Shown: piece by piece, positions 12,965 to 26,569 of the stretch
Position numbering within the stretch: the stretch's first letter is position 1
Layout: every line of letters begins with the position of its first letter
Notes under the pieces: model-generated
The model's database searches: none
What the model saw: only the letters and a program-made list of their open reading frames with translations
What the model was told of the DNA's origin: nothing
Made by a program: the position numbers and the translations under genes
Assembly (NCBI GenBank): GCA_022316685.1
Contig: JAKJHU010000062.1
Location: 372,001 to 436,000, forward strand
Direction of reading: 5' to 3'
Origin: Progne subis subis
Taxonomy: Eukaryota; Chordata; Aves; Passeriformes; Hirundinidae
DNA length: 64,000 nt

Positions 12965-13636
12965 ATTTAGTCTTTAAATATCCAAATGTTGTCCTTTTTC
13001 CATTACAGTCAGCTTATGGCAATAGAAAATTCCATGCAGTCCAGCAAATGCAAATCTTTGGCTTCTCATGATGCAGACTGGTTTAGGTTCACAGCTTCTG
13101 TTGAAGCTGGTCTTTAAAAGTACTCGTGGTCAGTGAACTACCACCTCTGTGCAAAGCACTTTGGAAGACAAACACAGAGATGGTTCAGTTTCAGACAAGG
13201 CAGCTCAGCTCTCCCTGCCAGTGCTTTAATTCATGCTGCATGTTTCAAGCAGATCAAGCAAGAAGAAAGCCCCACACCTACAGGAAGAACACAGAAGGCT
13301 CAAAGCCATCAGGTCTCCAGAGGAGGACAGGAAAAACTCACTTTGCTCTGGGTTCCCTTTGCCTCCAGTCCCAGAAAACTAAGGACACAGCTTTGCATCC
13401 ATTGATTCCTGACCCTCACCTCTATAGTCTTCATCACCTGCACCAGACATTCATTGCTCTTATAATTTTTAGTGCTTTTGGATGGACTCAGTACCTTTTG
13501 CCGTCTGTCCCATTTTCACAAAGTTAGGAGTAAAATGGTGGGAATGACCTTCCATCAGTCTGCATATCATTATGGGATCATGTTTGGCTCCAGACCATCA
13601 AGACAGTACATGGATCCTTTAATGTAGTAGGCCCTC

Positions 13637-13659
13637 TTTTTTTTTTTTTTTTTTTTTTT
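13637..13659 (+). repeat. T23 homopolymer
   Basis: Run of 23 T followed by CCCC. On the minus strand this is an A23 run. The minus-strand sequence upstream of it shows no recognisable retroposed gene. Confidence 0.9.
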
Positions 13660-14439
13660 CCCCTGGGCAAATTAAGTAATGCCATGAATTAGCATCTGAT
13701 ATATCTCAGTTAAGCTATAAAAGATCAGCAAGGTACTTGGTCTCATGTAATATTAAGCATGCAAAGCAAAAAATAATCACAAAACCCTGGCTTCCGAGAT
13801 CCCCGAAGGGGTGGCTGTATGGCTGCAGTTATTTGGAAATGATTATATAGTTTGGACCACTATTTCCACATCTCTGTGTGTGAAAAGTCCCTTTTTATAT
13901 TCTTTCACCTCTACTAAAATGGTCTTCCACCTTATTCTTGGGCCGGGTCACCAGTTGACTGTTCATTTTATCAGTGACTTTTTGTATTTTGATCCTTTCT
14001 TCTTACTTACAGCAATGCCAAAATTAGATTTTTTACATGAAACTATCTCATTTCACCACAAACCTAGTCTGGCAAACACAACTAGAGTAAGAGATAGATG
14101 ATTATGGTTATTTCCAGCTACTCTAAACTTGCTTGAGAGGGTATTAGAGGAGACACATTTAAGGTTTTGTGGACTTTCTGTACCTCTAACTGAGTTTGAA
14201 GAGCTGGTGGCCCATATTATCTTGCACAAGCAGCCTAATGTAGCTTGATTATACACTCAGGTTTCAGTTGCTGTTAAGAGTTCCCTTAAAACTGATAATT
14301 TTTTTGTATTTTTGTATTTCCATTTCTCCTCTTGGATGGAAATTCACCATGGATTGATGGCAAATGAGTGAGGGGTTCTTCCCAGATAAACATCTTTGAG
14401 CTGCAGGAGCCTCAGCCACAGCCACCTTCCCCAATTAAC

Positions 14440-15370
14440 TCAAACATCCGCTGCATTTCTACACCATGTGTGTTTCTACAAGTTTACAGAGGGAGTCATG
14501 ACTCAATTTTTTAAACATTGCCTTTGCAACTTCTGTACATCCTTCCGTCTCTTCAGTGAACACTGAGCAGTATACACTGGTATCAAACATTTAATATCTC
14601 TTGCAATTTGCATCCCAAAAAACCATGAAAAGGCTCTGGAGATCCCATTACCACATACAGTTCTTCCAAAGACCCTTCGTGCTTAGCCCGTTGGGATGAC
14701 TGACAATATTCGCTTGAGCAGCTGTTCAACATTCCTTTCATCTACATGACACATGTTGAACAACGCTCTCTACAAATGCATTTCCATTAGCCTGGTATTC
14801 CTAATAACATCCTCCCCCCTTCACACAGCCTCCTCCAACTTCATCTAAGCTCCTTTTAATTCTCATCTCTTATGTTACAACTACGATACAGTTGACGATC
14901 AGAACAGTGGACATCCGAGCCAAAATTCATTACAGTCTATTGAGTTTTTGCACTGGCCGGACTTTGGACTGCATGCTTCAATTCTCCGTTCTTTACAATT
15001 AAGGAGTTAATTAAATAATCCTAAACACAGATAACATCTGTATCCGGGCAACATATGAATTGACATTAGTTAGTACGTCCCACACATGACTTGTAAAACG
15101 TGCTCTTTATTTGTCTGCTACAGGACAATTAGTGAGCATGTCTGAGAATGCCAGATGAAAGCTCAGTAATCTGAGACGGAGAGCATGAGAAAGGAAATTG
15201 GTGGCTAACCAAATAACCATCATCGTGTTTTTGAATGCTCCGTGATCAAGTCGTATTTAGGTCTCGCAACAGAAATTCTCTTGTTGTGCTCAACAACACA
15301 TGTAAAACCTGAAATTAGAACAAGGGACAAGACTTAAACAGCCTGAAATAACAATAACAATTTCCGCTTA
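14440..15370. promoter_or_regulatory. Candidate conserved non-coding element (CpG-retaining)
   Basis: Unique sequence with about 20 CpG dinucleotides in 930 bp, 14 of them between 14882 and 15366. The stretch 16000-16860 has about five. CpG is normally lost quickly from methylated non-coding DNA, so retention in sequence that is not a CpG island suggests constraint or recent unmethylated status. It also carries a perfect TTAATTAA homeodomain-type core at 15007-15014. No reading frame, repeat or splice signal explains it. Calling it an enhancer is inference; conservation cannot be assessed from one sequence. Confidence 0.3.
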
Positions 15371-17799
15371 CTCTTAAAAGTGAGAGTTGGAACTAATGGC
15401 ACATCATGGTATGTTCTACAGTAAAAGTCATCCCAGAGAAGAAAAGAATTTAACCTTATAGGACATCTGACTTCCTGCCCCTCTAGGGTTTCTTGTGCTC
15501 ATCACTCTGGTATGTGACTTCACAAAAGTCACTGGAACAAAAAGCATTCCCTGTTTTGAAGATCATAAAAGCCTCAATGGACTATACACGGGTAATTCCA
15601 GGTTGTTATTAAAACCAGCTTTTTTAAAATAAAGAAGAAAAATTGCTACAGTCCCTTACTGTCCTCATGGAAATGGTGTTCTGTATTATTTCCTGTGAAA
15701 GAAAGTAGGAAATATTTCTTGTTCTTAGAGTCATTGAACAATTACAGAATGGCAACAATGAAAACAGTAAGGGATTGAGTTTGAAACACAAGCATGGAAG
15801 CTTCCCTGTCATGTAAGAAGAAAATCTTTATTAAGGTCCTAAGAACTGTGTCTTTGATCTAAATAATCTTATTCCTTCATGAGTGGTTATAAACACTGAG
15901 AGCCACCTTTGCAGCTATTCACAAAAAGTCTGAATGCTCCTTGCTAAAAAACCAGTGGGACATCTACTTAAAAAAAAAACAAATCCACAAAAAAACCCCC
16001 CAAAGCAGGCAGCATACAAGACAATCTAAAGCACTATAAATCGTCTCTCAAAGAAACCAACAAGTCAGAAGATGCAGAGTAGCTGAAAAGTGGACAAGAG
16101 CCAGCAAAGAGATAGAAGATAAGAAGTGGTATTTCAGCAAATAATGCTTGCCAGCCAAAACAGAACAATTATGAACAGAGCTGACGTGAAAGAGCTGTTT
16201 TAAAAATGCTGCCAGTTTATATGAAAGAAAAAGATGAAATAAAGTTCTTTCCCTCTGGCTCTGCTCTAAGTCAATGTTGCACACAGAACTAAGATTTTTT
16301 TTGAACATTTTCACATATGTACTTCACATTTCACACATCTGTAAGAATAGAGAATCATCTACTAACTTGGTAATATTTCTCTACTTAATATTTCACATGT
16401 TAATTCAAAATATTTCCATCTTTTACACAAAGGATGTGTTTACAATAACTCCTGGAAGTGAAGTGAATCTTGGGACAACTTTTCAGCTGATACATAATAC
16501 AGGCAGTAAGAGCAGTTTCTTAGTCCAGAGTTACTTCCAGGTGCCACACAAACCAGAAATGACATTTATTACTCAACAAAACGCTGGTGCTGCTACTTAA
16601 AAAATAGTCTAATTCTCATGAAAGCTTAAAAATCGCAGTAAACCAGTTTTAGTATATACATTAAATTGAGGGCAAAGAGACCCCATGAAAACTAATAGCT
16701 GTGATAAATAATACATAAGTTAGCTACAAAAGTAGTAAAACTACCGAAATCTATGTCAACAAGAAAAACACAGCAGAAATTGGAAGAAAAATGAACTGTT
16801 CAATGCAAGTAAACCAGAACCTCCTCTAAATAGAAGGGTAAAGTTGCCAGAAAATTCTTCTCTCTCTCTCTCTTTTTTTTGTTTTGTTTTCTCCCAGTTG
16901 GTGGAAAAGAAAGAGAAGAATCACTGTTGGGAGATTTTCACTGATGTTTCTCCATGAATTAACCTTTGAACCATGTCAAGTAATCCAATACACCCAAACT
17001 TGCAGCTCTCTTATTCCATCAGGAGCCCAAATATATTCCTCGGTAGCAGCTCCATGGCCTATAGGAGTCCTGAGATACATCTGCAGTGAGTATTAAGAGG
17101 CACCAGACCAAAAATCTGTACTGTCAGCTTATGGCAGTGCTGAACTCAATTAAACACAATCTGCTGAGATGAACACAAAAGCATGCTATAGACTTTCTGA
17201 GGGAAAAATAAAATGATCAGATTTTGCTGACATGGGATCTCCTCAAAGCATAAGACAAACATTACCAATTCTTAGCCGGATAAATATGGTCTTGTTTGAC
17301 CTTATCTAGCTAAGCCAATAGTCTTTAAGAAAGAATAATTCTTTTATTTATGGAAATAAAGATTTAAGCTAGAGTGGTGCAAGGAGGACCTGCTGTGGCC
17401 CTCTGGTTGAGTGCAGAATGTGCCTGCTGGCTCCAATGTTAGACACAAAGCCAAGCTGCAGCCTTGGGATCCAAATGCGAGACCATTTGGATCCACCTTA
17501 CTGGTTTTAAGCTCTCTACCAAATTATTTCCATCAACAAAGGTCAGTTTGGCTATAGAATTTCTATTGCAAAGTTATTTTAATTCCTTAACTCATGTCTA
17601 TTCATATCGCCACTTCTTTTCCACATCTTTAGTTATGCCTGGGGAGGTGGAATTAAGTGCACTAAATTAACACTGAAGTTTAGGTTCTTACTTTTTAAAA
17701 AGCTATTCTACATGCTCCCAGTATCAGAAACCACTTTTTTTTGAGTGTTATAGAAAATGTATTTCTAGTTCATAGGCTCATTTACATGTTTATTGGACA
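15371..17799. other. Gene-poor AT-rich stretch
   Basis: Only short frames (up to 108 codons at 16274-16600, no domain) and a TC/T simple repeat at 16859-16880. Nothing else is recognised. Confidence 0.55.
16859..16880 (+). repeat. TC dinucleotide tract plus T8
   Basis: About seven TC units run into eight T. The tract is a short pyrimidine microsatellite. Confidence 0.85.
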
Positions 17800-17900
17800 G
17801 CTTGGTCTAGTGGAACATCTCCCTGCCTACCATAGGGGTGTTGGAACCAGATGATCTCTAAGGTCCCTTCTAATCCAAACCATTCTATGAGTCTATGATT
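17800..17900 (+). mobile_element. CR1 LINE, 3' tail only
   Basis: The 101 bases match the 3' untranslated end of avian CR1 in sense orientation. They begin with a GGTCTAGTGGAA-type segment, continue with TTGGAACCAGATGATCTCTA and AGGTCCCTTCTAATCC, and end in ATTCTATGAGTCTATGATT, the degenerate octamer repeat that closes CR1 elements. The rest of the LINE is missing, as is usual for strongly 5'-truncated CR1 insertions. It carries no coding capacity. CR1 lacks clean target duplications and none is visible. Confidence 0.9.
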
Positions 17901-20900
17901 TAAATGAAACAGATAAATAAATAGATCAACCCCCCTTTGTGTGATTTTTCATAGTAAATTGTATTTTTCCCACACTGGAACAATGAATCAGATTTTGTGT
18001 TTGCTTTATAGACATAAGCTTTATATAAAAACACAGCTTGTTTATCCACTGAGAATCCAAACACACAGCTTACTGTAAATACTTAAAACAGTCTTGATTA
18101 CTAAGCAGAAATTAAACATGCAAACAAAAAACTCCCCTTGTTGTTCAAGGGAGGTTTAGCTAACGCCTAAATAGGTACACCCTGAGCTTCTCATCAGGCA
18201 AGTGAAAAGGATTTAATTTTCCCACAGCCAGCACTATGTTTTGTTACAGGACACTTAAAAAAAAAAAACCTACCCCAAATTTAATAAGAAAGTATTAATA
18301 TATTTAATATTTTGTATCTTTATTTCTTGCATTGATTGTCAAAACCACAACTGCTTAGACCTCAGTCACTTCAGGAAAGAGTTGCTTTTCCTGGTTTGTT
18401 TTGCCAGTTAATTTCATCACAGAGCAAAGTCATGGACATAGAAAGAGCTGCTCAGTCTCCACAGCATGCTAAATGTTAACCTCACAGTCTTATCTTCACA
18501 CTAATAGAAAACAAGAATAAATCTGTTAAACCTGTCAGGTTTACAATCTGGAAACATTAATGGTTGATATGGAACATAGAGCGTTTTATTGGGAATGAAT
18601 TACACTTGAGGAATGCAAGACATCTCTGATCCTGGAAAACATCCTTAGAACAGGGGCACAGACTTTTAAATGAGCAAGATAAAAAAACACTTTAAAAAAA
18701 ATAAAGTCAAATAAAAAGGAAATTTTCCCATTATCTTAGTTTTGAGCCTGTGTTTGATGCAAAGCCAGTAGACAATTTGTCCTTGATCTCACTGTAAAAG
18801 CAGAGTCAGCTCTCCTGTGTTAGAGTCTGGAGTTGCACTCCTCCTCCCTCTTGCATAGTTTTAGATCCATGTTTCTGGGGATGTTTTCTGGCTTTTCAGA
18901 TCCCTGTCCTGGATTTTGACTGGTAAAGACAAGTCATCACTGCATTCTCTTAAGACGACCACTTTTTGGTTAGTTTTTCTGTAAACTGCAAAAAGAACTG
19001 AAATAACCTCCAAGCATGCACACCCTTCACTGAGTCCCTCTAATTGATGCTCATGGGCTGCATGGCTTAACCAGGCTGCACCCAGAGGACTGCTGGCCCA
19101 AATCAAGCTGCATTCTCAGTTTTTGCGTGTCTCAGGACACCCTGAAAGCAATTCTCACTACTCCATCAGGTTTCCACCATCACAAACAGACAAAATTAGT
19201 GTTGAGTAAGTTTTCAAACACTTCAGTGATTATACAGCCTATACTGTATTTTTTTTAAAAAGTGCGCTAGTCACTGGGGAGCTCTTGCCTTGCTGGAAGC
19301 CAGCGGGGCATGAACTCATACATCACTGGGGGAACTTTTATTTTTCTCTTTGTTAACTCACCTATATAAACCAGAGAGAACTCACCTTAATCATCCATAC
19401 AGTAGCCCCATCCTTCCTACCACTGCCTTTCCTCTGATGACATAACTACCCACATTGCTGCCACATTAGCTGGAGAAACTACTCAGTTCTAGTATTATTA
19501 CTTGTGATAAGATTTATTCTGCTTTCTCTACTTCTGCCCATAACTTGTGTTTGTACCCCAGAGGGAGCATGAGTGGGAAAGTCAGTGGTGTGCAGCTCAG
19601 GATGGCTCTGTATTCCCTTGGAATCAAACCAACTCAAAAATTAAACTACGTGATTTCTGCAGAAGTTCACAGCAGTACAGGCACTATTGCAGGCTCCTTG
19701 GCAGGGCAGCAAGCAGCCTTTTGCAGCCCTGTACATTCCTGGGAATATGTTGGTTTTTTTTAAAGGCTGGTACAGTCTTAATCCTCCTTTCCAAGTCTGA
19801 GTGGGGCTCCTGGACCAGAAGTGCTGGGCCTTCATAAAGCAGATTAAAACTCAAGAAATTACTTGCATCATTACAGGATCCAATAAAGTGGAAATGTAAT
19901 TGGAGGCTTTTTGCTGGACCATCTGACTCAGACATACATGAAAAGGTAGGAAGCAGGCAGGGGAAGGAGGGGAAAGCAAGGCAGGGAAGGGAATGAGCAT
20001 ATGCACAGAAGTGGTGCATGAGAAAACATTGCCAAGGCCAGCAGGGCAAATGTCCCCAGTGTGCTAAAAACATTCAGTGCTGTGCTCTCTTCCTGACCTC
20101 TTTGGCTGTGTGCTCTGTCTATTCCAGTAAACAGAATAAGGCCAGGACACAGGCTGAGAGCTGGGCCACAGTCATCTTTACCTCCTCTCTCTTGGCGTGT
20201 TCCCTGGCACAGTTCTGGCTCCCTCAAAGGCTTACCCTCCCAGTCAGGGCTTGGCCCTGGTTCAGGGGAAAGCTCATGCTCATGGTCAGCAGCCTGCATG
20301 CAGCCACCTTGTCTGGGGGAGCCTGAGCACTGGCACCCGAGGAAGGATGAGAGCTGGCGTGAGCAGAACAAGCCACTTGGCCAGGGAGTGCCTGGTACAG
20401 CTACAGCCATCACTAAAGCTGGGAGACACTGGCTCTTGTGCTTTGTTCTGGCTAAATTAAATTTCAAAAAGCAAAAGGTAAAGCACATATGTATCCATAC
20501 ATGCATCAAATAGAGAAATAGCACCGGGATGTGGTCTTCTGTCGCTGTGCTGAGACATCCTGTCAGCAATCACTGCGTGACGCGTCCACCTTCTGCCTCT
20601 CTTGGCTCCAGTGTGGCTCTGCTGCTCCTAAAATACTGTGAGCCCCCACCCCTGACACCAGAATTCAGTAATAAAGGGTTGGAAGGCTTTTCCAGAGAGG
20701 ACTTTCCTTTTCTCCAGTGTTTAGTTAAGGCCTGCCCTCCGGTGTGCCTGTGAAGCACTCCAGATTGTGGAGTCAAATATGCCAGAAAAGAAACTGGTTC
20801 TTTTATGGAAATACGTGCAAGTAGCCTGTGTGACAAGAATGTGGCAGAGGGATTATCTTCTAACCTTCCTTCTTCCCCATAGATCATATTGAATTGTGCA

Positions 20901-23650
20901 CTGTGTATTTTCTTGTTAATGCCCAGGTCTTAGAAAGCCTTGCAGAAGGATTTACTGTGAAATTTACACCTTGATTTAGAGGATTACTCACAGGTGGTGA
21001 ATTGACTGAAATCTCATAGCGCTGCTGTACACTGCTATTCAGAACAGCAATCTTGGCATCAATTTAGATTTGCATTTTGCAGAGAGCTTTTTCTTCTGCA
21101 TGTTTGTTTTCACAAGGTGCCTTATTCTGACTTGCCAGCTCAAAGCACACTTCTTACTCACTGCTTTGCTTGCAGAAGCATTATTCAGCTGGCAAATTAA
21201 TATCACTGCACTGAAAAACAATATCCCACCAAAACTGCCCATAGCCTCATCTGAGGAGAATTCAAGCTTTGAAATATATCTTTTATTTATAGAATGTCCA
21301 TTAGAAATCAAGCCGGGAAGTTAAAGCTGCTGAAATGCTGGACATTCTGTTTAATTTTTAAACAAAATTCCAAACAATGTATTCTAGCATAAAAGAGGCT
21401 TTTATGAATCATGAGTCATTTTCTGTTGATGGAAATATGATTGGTATCTCTTGTAACTTATTACTTCCCTGTCCTGGCCCTGCTCTTTCCTATTGAAAGT
21501 ATCTGACAATCTATCTTTGCTATTTATAAAACACCTAAATGGGCTGATAACCAAAGAGAAAAAAGACTGTTTGAAGTTACCATTCAAAAGGTCTTTCAGT
21601 GCTCTCTACTGCCTCATAACCTGTCACTTGCCAGACTCATACTACAGGTAAAAGCTAAGTGGGACTGATTTGAACACACACACCATATCCCAAATTTCCC
21701 ATCCTTTGTCTAGATTTCGATTCCAAAATATGAACTATATTATTACTTCAATCCTATAAATTCCTTTTTTACACTGAAATTCCTCAGCAGAGCCATCTTT
21801 CCCTGTTGAGTCATGGCACCAGATTTACAGACAAATATCTGTTGTTCACTTCTTCACACAATTCCCTCTCTGCTGGTTGACTTATACCTCAAAAGATGAT
21901 GTTTTCAGGCTCCTGATAAATATATCTCATAAAAAAAAAAATCATTCTTGGAGTCATTCTTAGACAATTCTTATTTCAAAGGGGCTCCATAAACACAATA
22001 GTTTAAGAAAACTGCACGAGTTTTCTAGCACCTGGAAGAAACCAGGTAAAATGTTGCTACTTTCCAGGTTGCAGTCATTATGAGAGCATATAGACGAAAA
22101 GCCAAATTTTAAAACATTGAAAGCAAAACAGGTAGAAACAGGGTAAAAATCCACTTTTCCAACTGCAAGGCACAAGTGCTTGGGCTGGGCTGGCCCAGCA
22201 TAACAGCACCTTAATACCGCTGCCTGATTTATGAATCAGATCCTGCTTTTACTTGGAGGGTATAACAGCCAAGCTAAGTAAAGGAAGGGTCATATCCATC
22301 TCTCTCATGATACAACATACCCTTTTGACGCTTTCCATAAATAAAAATGAATCATATTAATCATAACAATGAATAATTTTTTTTCAGAGAGAAACTAACC
22401 TTGTGTCCTAGTAAAGGACAGTTCATTACCTGTAACACTGAAAGGTATATAAACATAAATAGGTACCTATATTAAAAAGATTTTTACTTAAGAAATTTAC
22501 TTGCAAATGTAGTGGCAATTTTGACAGCTCCTCTGGCTGTTTCAAACTTATAATCTGTTCCAAACATTACCTTTGTAAACCCTGAGGGGTCCAGAAGAAT
22601 CCTCTTTGAAGTATCAGAAAGCACTTAATGGCTTTTGGAACAGCACAGATTTTACGAATAGCGGCATCACAAAATAGTCTGGGGAAAAAAGAGAAAAAAC
22701 AAAGGATGCCTTACTTTCACATATCTCCATGCAGAAGGGATGAATGAGGTATTACTTCACAGATGCCACCTGGGCACCTCCTTTACCTTCCCCTCTCCCT
22801 GCAGACGTGCCAAACTCACAGAATCTACTACGCTGAAGTGTATGGCCGTGTATGGCCATGCTTATTATAGTAAAATGAAATGGTCTCCCCTCAGAGTACC
22901 AGTCTTCCTAGGTGGAACTACAGAGAAAAAGGCTCTGGTCCTTTGGCTAAAATGATCTTGAATCAGTTAAAGCAAGCAAGCAAGCGTGGCAGGCGCAGGG
23001 CAATAGGAGCAAGGGTACAGGATGATTTCAGGGGTATAAACCACACTGCCACAGCCAGTTAAAGGACTGGGCAAACATTATTCTAGGGCTTAAAAAAAGA
23101 ACATATACTCAATGCATATAGAAGGGATGTGGTAAATTTCAATGCAACATGAAACCTGCAGATCAATGAAGTAAAGAACAAGGTACAGAGCACGTTGACA
23201 AACATTAAATGGAAACTGAAAAAAAGGAAGAAACCACAACTTACATCATCCTTTTCCTCCTGGTTAAAAGTTTGGGATGCTAATCACTTGCCAAGACCTG
23301 TACCTTTGCCAAACTGAAACCTTTAAGCCTTGGACCCTGAAGGGCAGTGAAAGGGTAAAGGTAGCATGCAAGAAAAAGATAAATCCCACAGAGTTTGTTT
23401 GTACATTAACTACATGTAATTACAACAGAAAGTGTTAGCAGCATTGTTATTTGACTAATAAGTATTTAATTAGACTGTTTAGAATTTATTTAATTAGATT
23501 AACAATGAAATTTGTGTTTCCTCTGTCCTTAACAAGATGTACAGAGAAACAAACCAGTGGGAATTGGAGCAGCTGCTCCGTAATTTACATGCAACAGATA
23601 TCCCATGCAAGTCAAGGATCTGGGAATGCAGATCTGTAACAACTTCCTGA

Positions 23651-23667
23651 GGGGGGGTGGGGGGGGG
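23651..23667 (+). repeat. G-run, potential G-quadruplex
   Basis: Seven G, one T and nine G in a row. The tract can supply four GGG stacks on the + strand. Confidence 0.7.
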
Positions 23668-23690
23668 AAATCTCCTTGCCTGTGTTTGAA

Positions 23691-23762
23691 AAATTAGTGT
23701 TTCCTATAATATAGAAGCTTAACTGCAAATTAGTGTTTCCTATAATATAGAAGCTTAACTGC
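23691..23762 (+). repeat. Perfect 36-bp tandem duplication
   Basis: Two identical adjacent 36-bp units (23691-23726 and 23727-23762), each starting AAATTAGTGTTTCC and ending AGCTTAACTGC. Identity between units suggests a recent duplication. No transposon or coding frame is involved. Confidence 0.95.
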
Positions 23763-24103
23763 ACTGATATGGAGGGGCAAAAACCCCACAGAAACTGAAA
23801 TCTGCCCCAGCTGGGTTCATGAACAGCCATGATAGTTGACTCTGAGCACTCTGTGATTTTAAGAACTGCAGTATTTCACAGTTTTAGAAGCCGTGACTGA
23901 ATATCTGTCCTAGGGAAGCTCCTGGTCTCAACTCTGCTACTCTCACAGCTCTTTTGTTCTTACAAAATCCCAGCGGTGCTCAGTGTGTATGCAGCATCAG
24001 GGTGAGGAGCGGAGGCTGTGCTTTGCAAAAGAAAAGAGACCTTGCATTCCTAAACATGGGAATTACATCAAGGAGGGTGTGTGTGTAGGAAACCAGCAAA
24101 AAA

Positions 24104-24134
24104 ATAAACAAAACAAAACAAAAAAAAAAAAAAA
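24104..24134 (+). repeat. A-rich low-complexity tract
   Basis: AAAC and AAAT type units run into an uninterrupted A stretch of about 15 bases (to 24134). Confidence 0.75.
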
Positions 24135-26569
24135 GGAGAGGGGAAAGAAGGCTCAATATATTGCAGCTTTCCAGATGGAGCAAATGCAGAGCACTTTAAA
24201 CAATACTTTTGGGTCTGAAACCTGGACTACAAGCTTGCTGCAGTCAACCCAAATGAGTTTGTCCTGATTATTCTGTTAGGGTTTTCCACTCCGGAAACTG
24301 AAACTCACAGGACTTATAACAGCAGCAGAGCTGCTCAGCTACAGCAAAAACATCTTAGCAACAAAGGAAGCAAGTGAGACTTTTGAAAACAAATGTGTTT
24401 TTTTTCTTGCTTCGTACGGAACAGACAGAAGCGGAAGAAATGGGCTTGACAGTTTTGCTTATGTTTAATGGATTTTAAAGTGGCTCTTGGCAGTGCAATG
24501 TATTCCTTCCAAAGGACCAGTGAGATGGGAAGTAGCTAAAACCTTGCAAATATGCCTGCACACCAAGTACAACCTGAGAACACCAGTTTGGCACCCAGAA
24601 GACATGCTCTTTTTCCCTCCCCAAAGTTAAAAAAATCTCTGCTTCCCCATCCAAATTTTAGTGAATTTTTGAAAGAACTGGCCAGGGTGAGGCATATCCA
24701 TTTGTCACCCTTCTTAGAAGAGCACCCAAAGCACACTCAGTCTGCTCTCCCCTTTCAACCCCTATATTCACATTAACAGTGGTTTCAGTTCTGTTGTTTC
24801 ATTTTCACTCTTGTCCTGCATTGATCTGTCTTTCCAGGCAAACACAAAAAATGGAGAGTCACACTGAATGGAACCCACCGCACCACATACACAGCCACTG
24901 TTTGTTCTTCTGAAAACTTTGGATTAAAGAAGGTTTCAGCTGGGTTAAGATTATTCAAAGAATTGTAAGGTAACAGATAGAAAGAAATTTATTGGTGCAT
25001 TGGTAGGTGTTTCTACTTCTATCTTGTGTTTTGAAGGAGTCTGATCATTAAAGAAATTATTAAAGAAAAACATGAGCAACCCTAAAAAGAAAAACTTTTC
25101 CTGATTAATATCACTAGCTAATAGAAAAATTGTATTTTCTCCACACATGCTGCATTATGACATACATTAAATTTCCTTGTTGCATCTTGCTTACTAACAA
25201 AAATTATGATTTAAATGTTTTCTTACCATATCTCTTCTATCACCCCAAACCTTGTCAAAAAGACTTTGCAAACATTTCAGCGAGAAAATAATAATGAAAA
25301 AAAACCTCTCCTGACAGCAAAAAATATCACTAGGAAATAATTTTGTATAATCAAATTGTGCAAAAGCTGACATAAAAGTCAGACGCACATGAGCCTTTGC
25401 AGTCTCTACAGTAAAGTCTTTTACTATGATTTAGAAACACCAAATATCCTCCAAAAATATAAAGAGAGAGAAAAAAAAACCCCTTACTGGACATGGTATT
25501 TAAAATTTGCAAGGTGTTTTCATCAGCATGATTACTGTCATGGCTTCTGGGCTTCATTAAGAATTTTTGCTACTCTTCTTCATCACTAGGCCTACTCCAG
25601 CTAACTTCCTGCTCCAACTTAGCCTAACAAACAGTGATTTTTCCTCTTCCAACTTCACCAAGCTTCCATGATCAGGCTAGTATTCCTCATTTTCTGCATA
25701 TTTTTGCCTTCCCACGTATTTTGTTCCTAATTTCAACAGACAAATCCTCTCTCCAGGAGAATGGAATTCTATACCTGCACTTCCAGCTGTTCTACCTCCA
25801 CCCCATCCAGCTGGCTTCCTCAGTCTCATCAATTTCCTCCAAGAAAGTGGTGATGGAATATGTTATTTCACCATTCCCATTTTTCTTCTCTCTTTTGGAT
25901 ATTTTTATTCGTCTGTATTTTAAGTTCTGAACTGCTGCTAAATATTAGAAGCAGTAACATTAGGAAGACAAAATATCCTTCAGAGTCCTGCAAGACATTG
26001 GATTAGACGCAGGAAGTCATTAAAGCTACCCTGGAGACTATAGTTTTGGAACATTCCCATACGTCAGTGTATTTTGGGAGATGTGACACAAGGGTCTTAT
26101 AGATCATTTTGGTAGACTTAAAGAAAAATTTTATTAAATCTCTCACAATCTTTTGCATAAAGAAGTGTGCTCAGAGTGTGTAGCATTATAAAAAGGGGGT
26201 GCCAGTCTGTGAAGGGATGAAAAGATTTGAGGTTTAAAGGAATTTCAGAAAATGGGAGAAATATCTACAATAAAATAAAAATGTTTTAACTGATGGCTGG
26301 TAAGCAAAATACACTTCATGGCTTAAGAATTTTGAGCATCAGGAACAACCTGCATTGAACAGCATTTGTAGGATAACCTGGACAAGCACCAGCTCACTGT
26401 GGCACGTACTCAGTTTTTGGGAGGCACACTCTCCAGTGCAAAACCAGAAATACATGGCTGTTAGAATCTTAGAATGTCATCCACTAATTGCTCTTTGTAA
26501 ACTCTTAATGGTCTTAGCATTAGTTGTTGCTCTTCATTTTTCTTTCATTGCTTGCTGAAAAGCGGAAAA

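Larger units (their letters stand above)
7812..14439. other. Gene-poor stretch, no element recognised
   Basis: Holds A/T runs (7840-7856 lies just outside the LTR; 8087-8100; 11606-11621; 12931-12960; 13637-13659) and scattered frames under 135 codons. The longest, 13126-13527 (133 codons), overlaps a second + strand frame and has no recognisable domain. I see no CR1, LTR, RNA gene or exon chain. Confidence 0.55.
17901..26569. other. Gene-poor stretch with a GC-richer patch
   Basis: No supported gene. Positions 19540-20760 are GC-richer than the surroundings and hold overlapping frames on both strands, including the longest in the window (213 codons, minus strand, 19928-20569). Its translation has no recognisable domain or family resemblance, and its opposite strand is also open in several places, which is typical of GC-rich chance frames. 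The stretch also contains the 36-bp tandem duplication (23691-23762) and a G-rich run (23651-23667). Confidence 0.5.
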
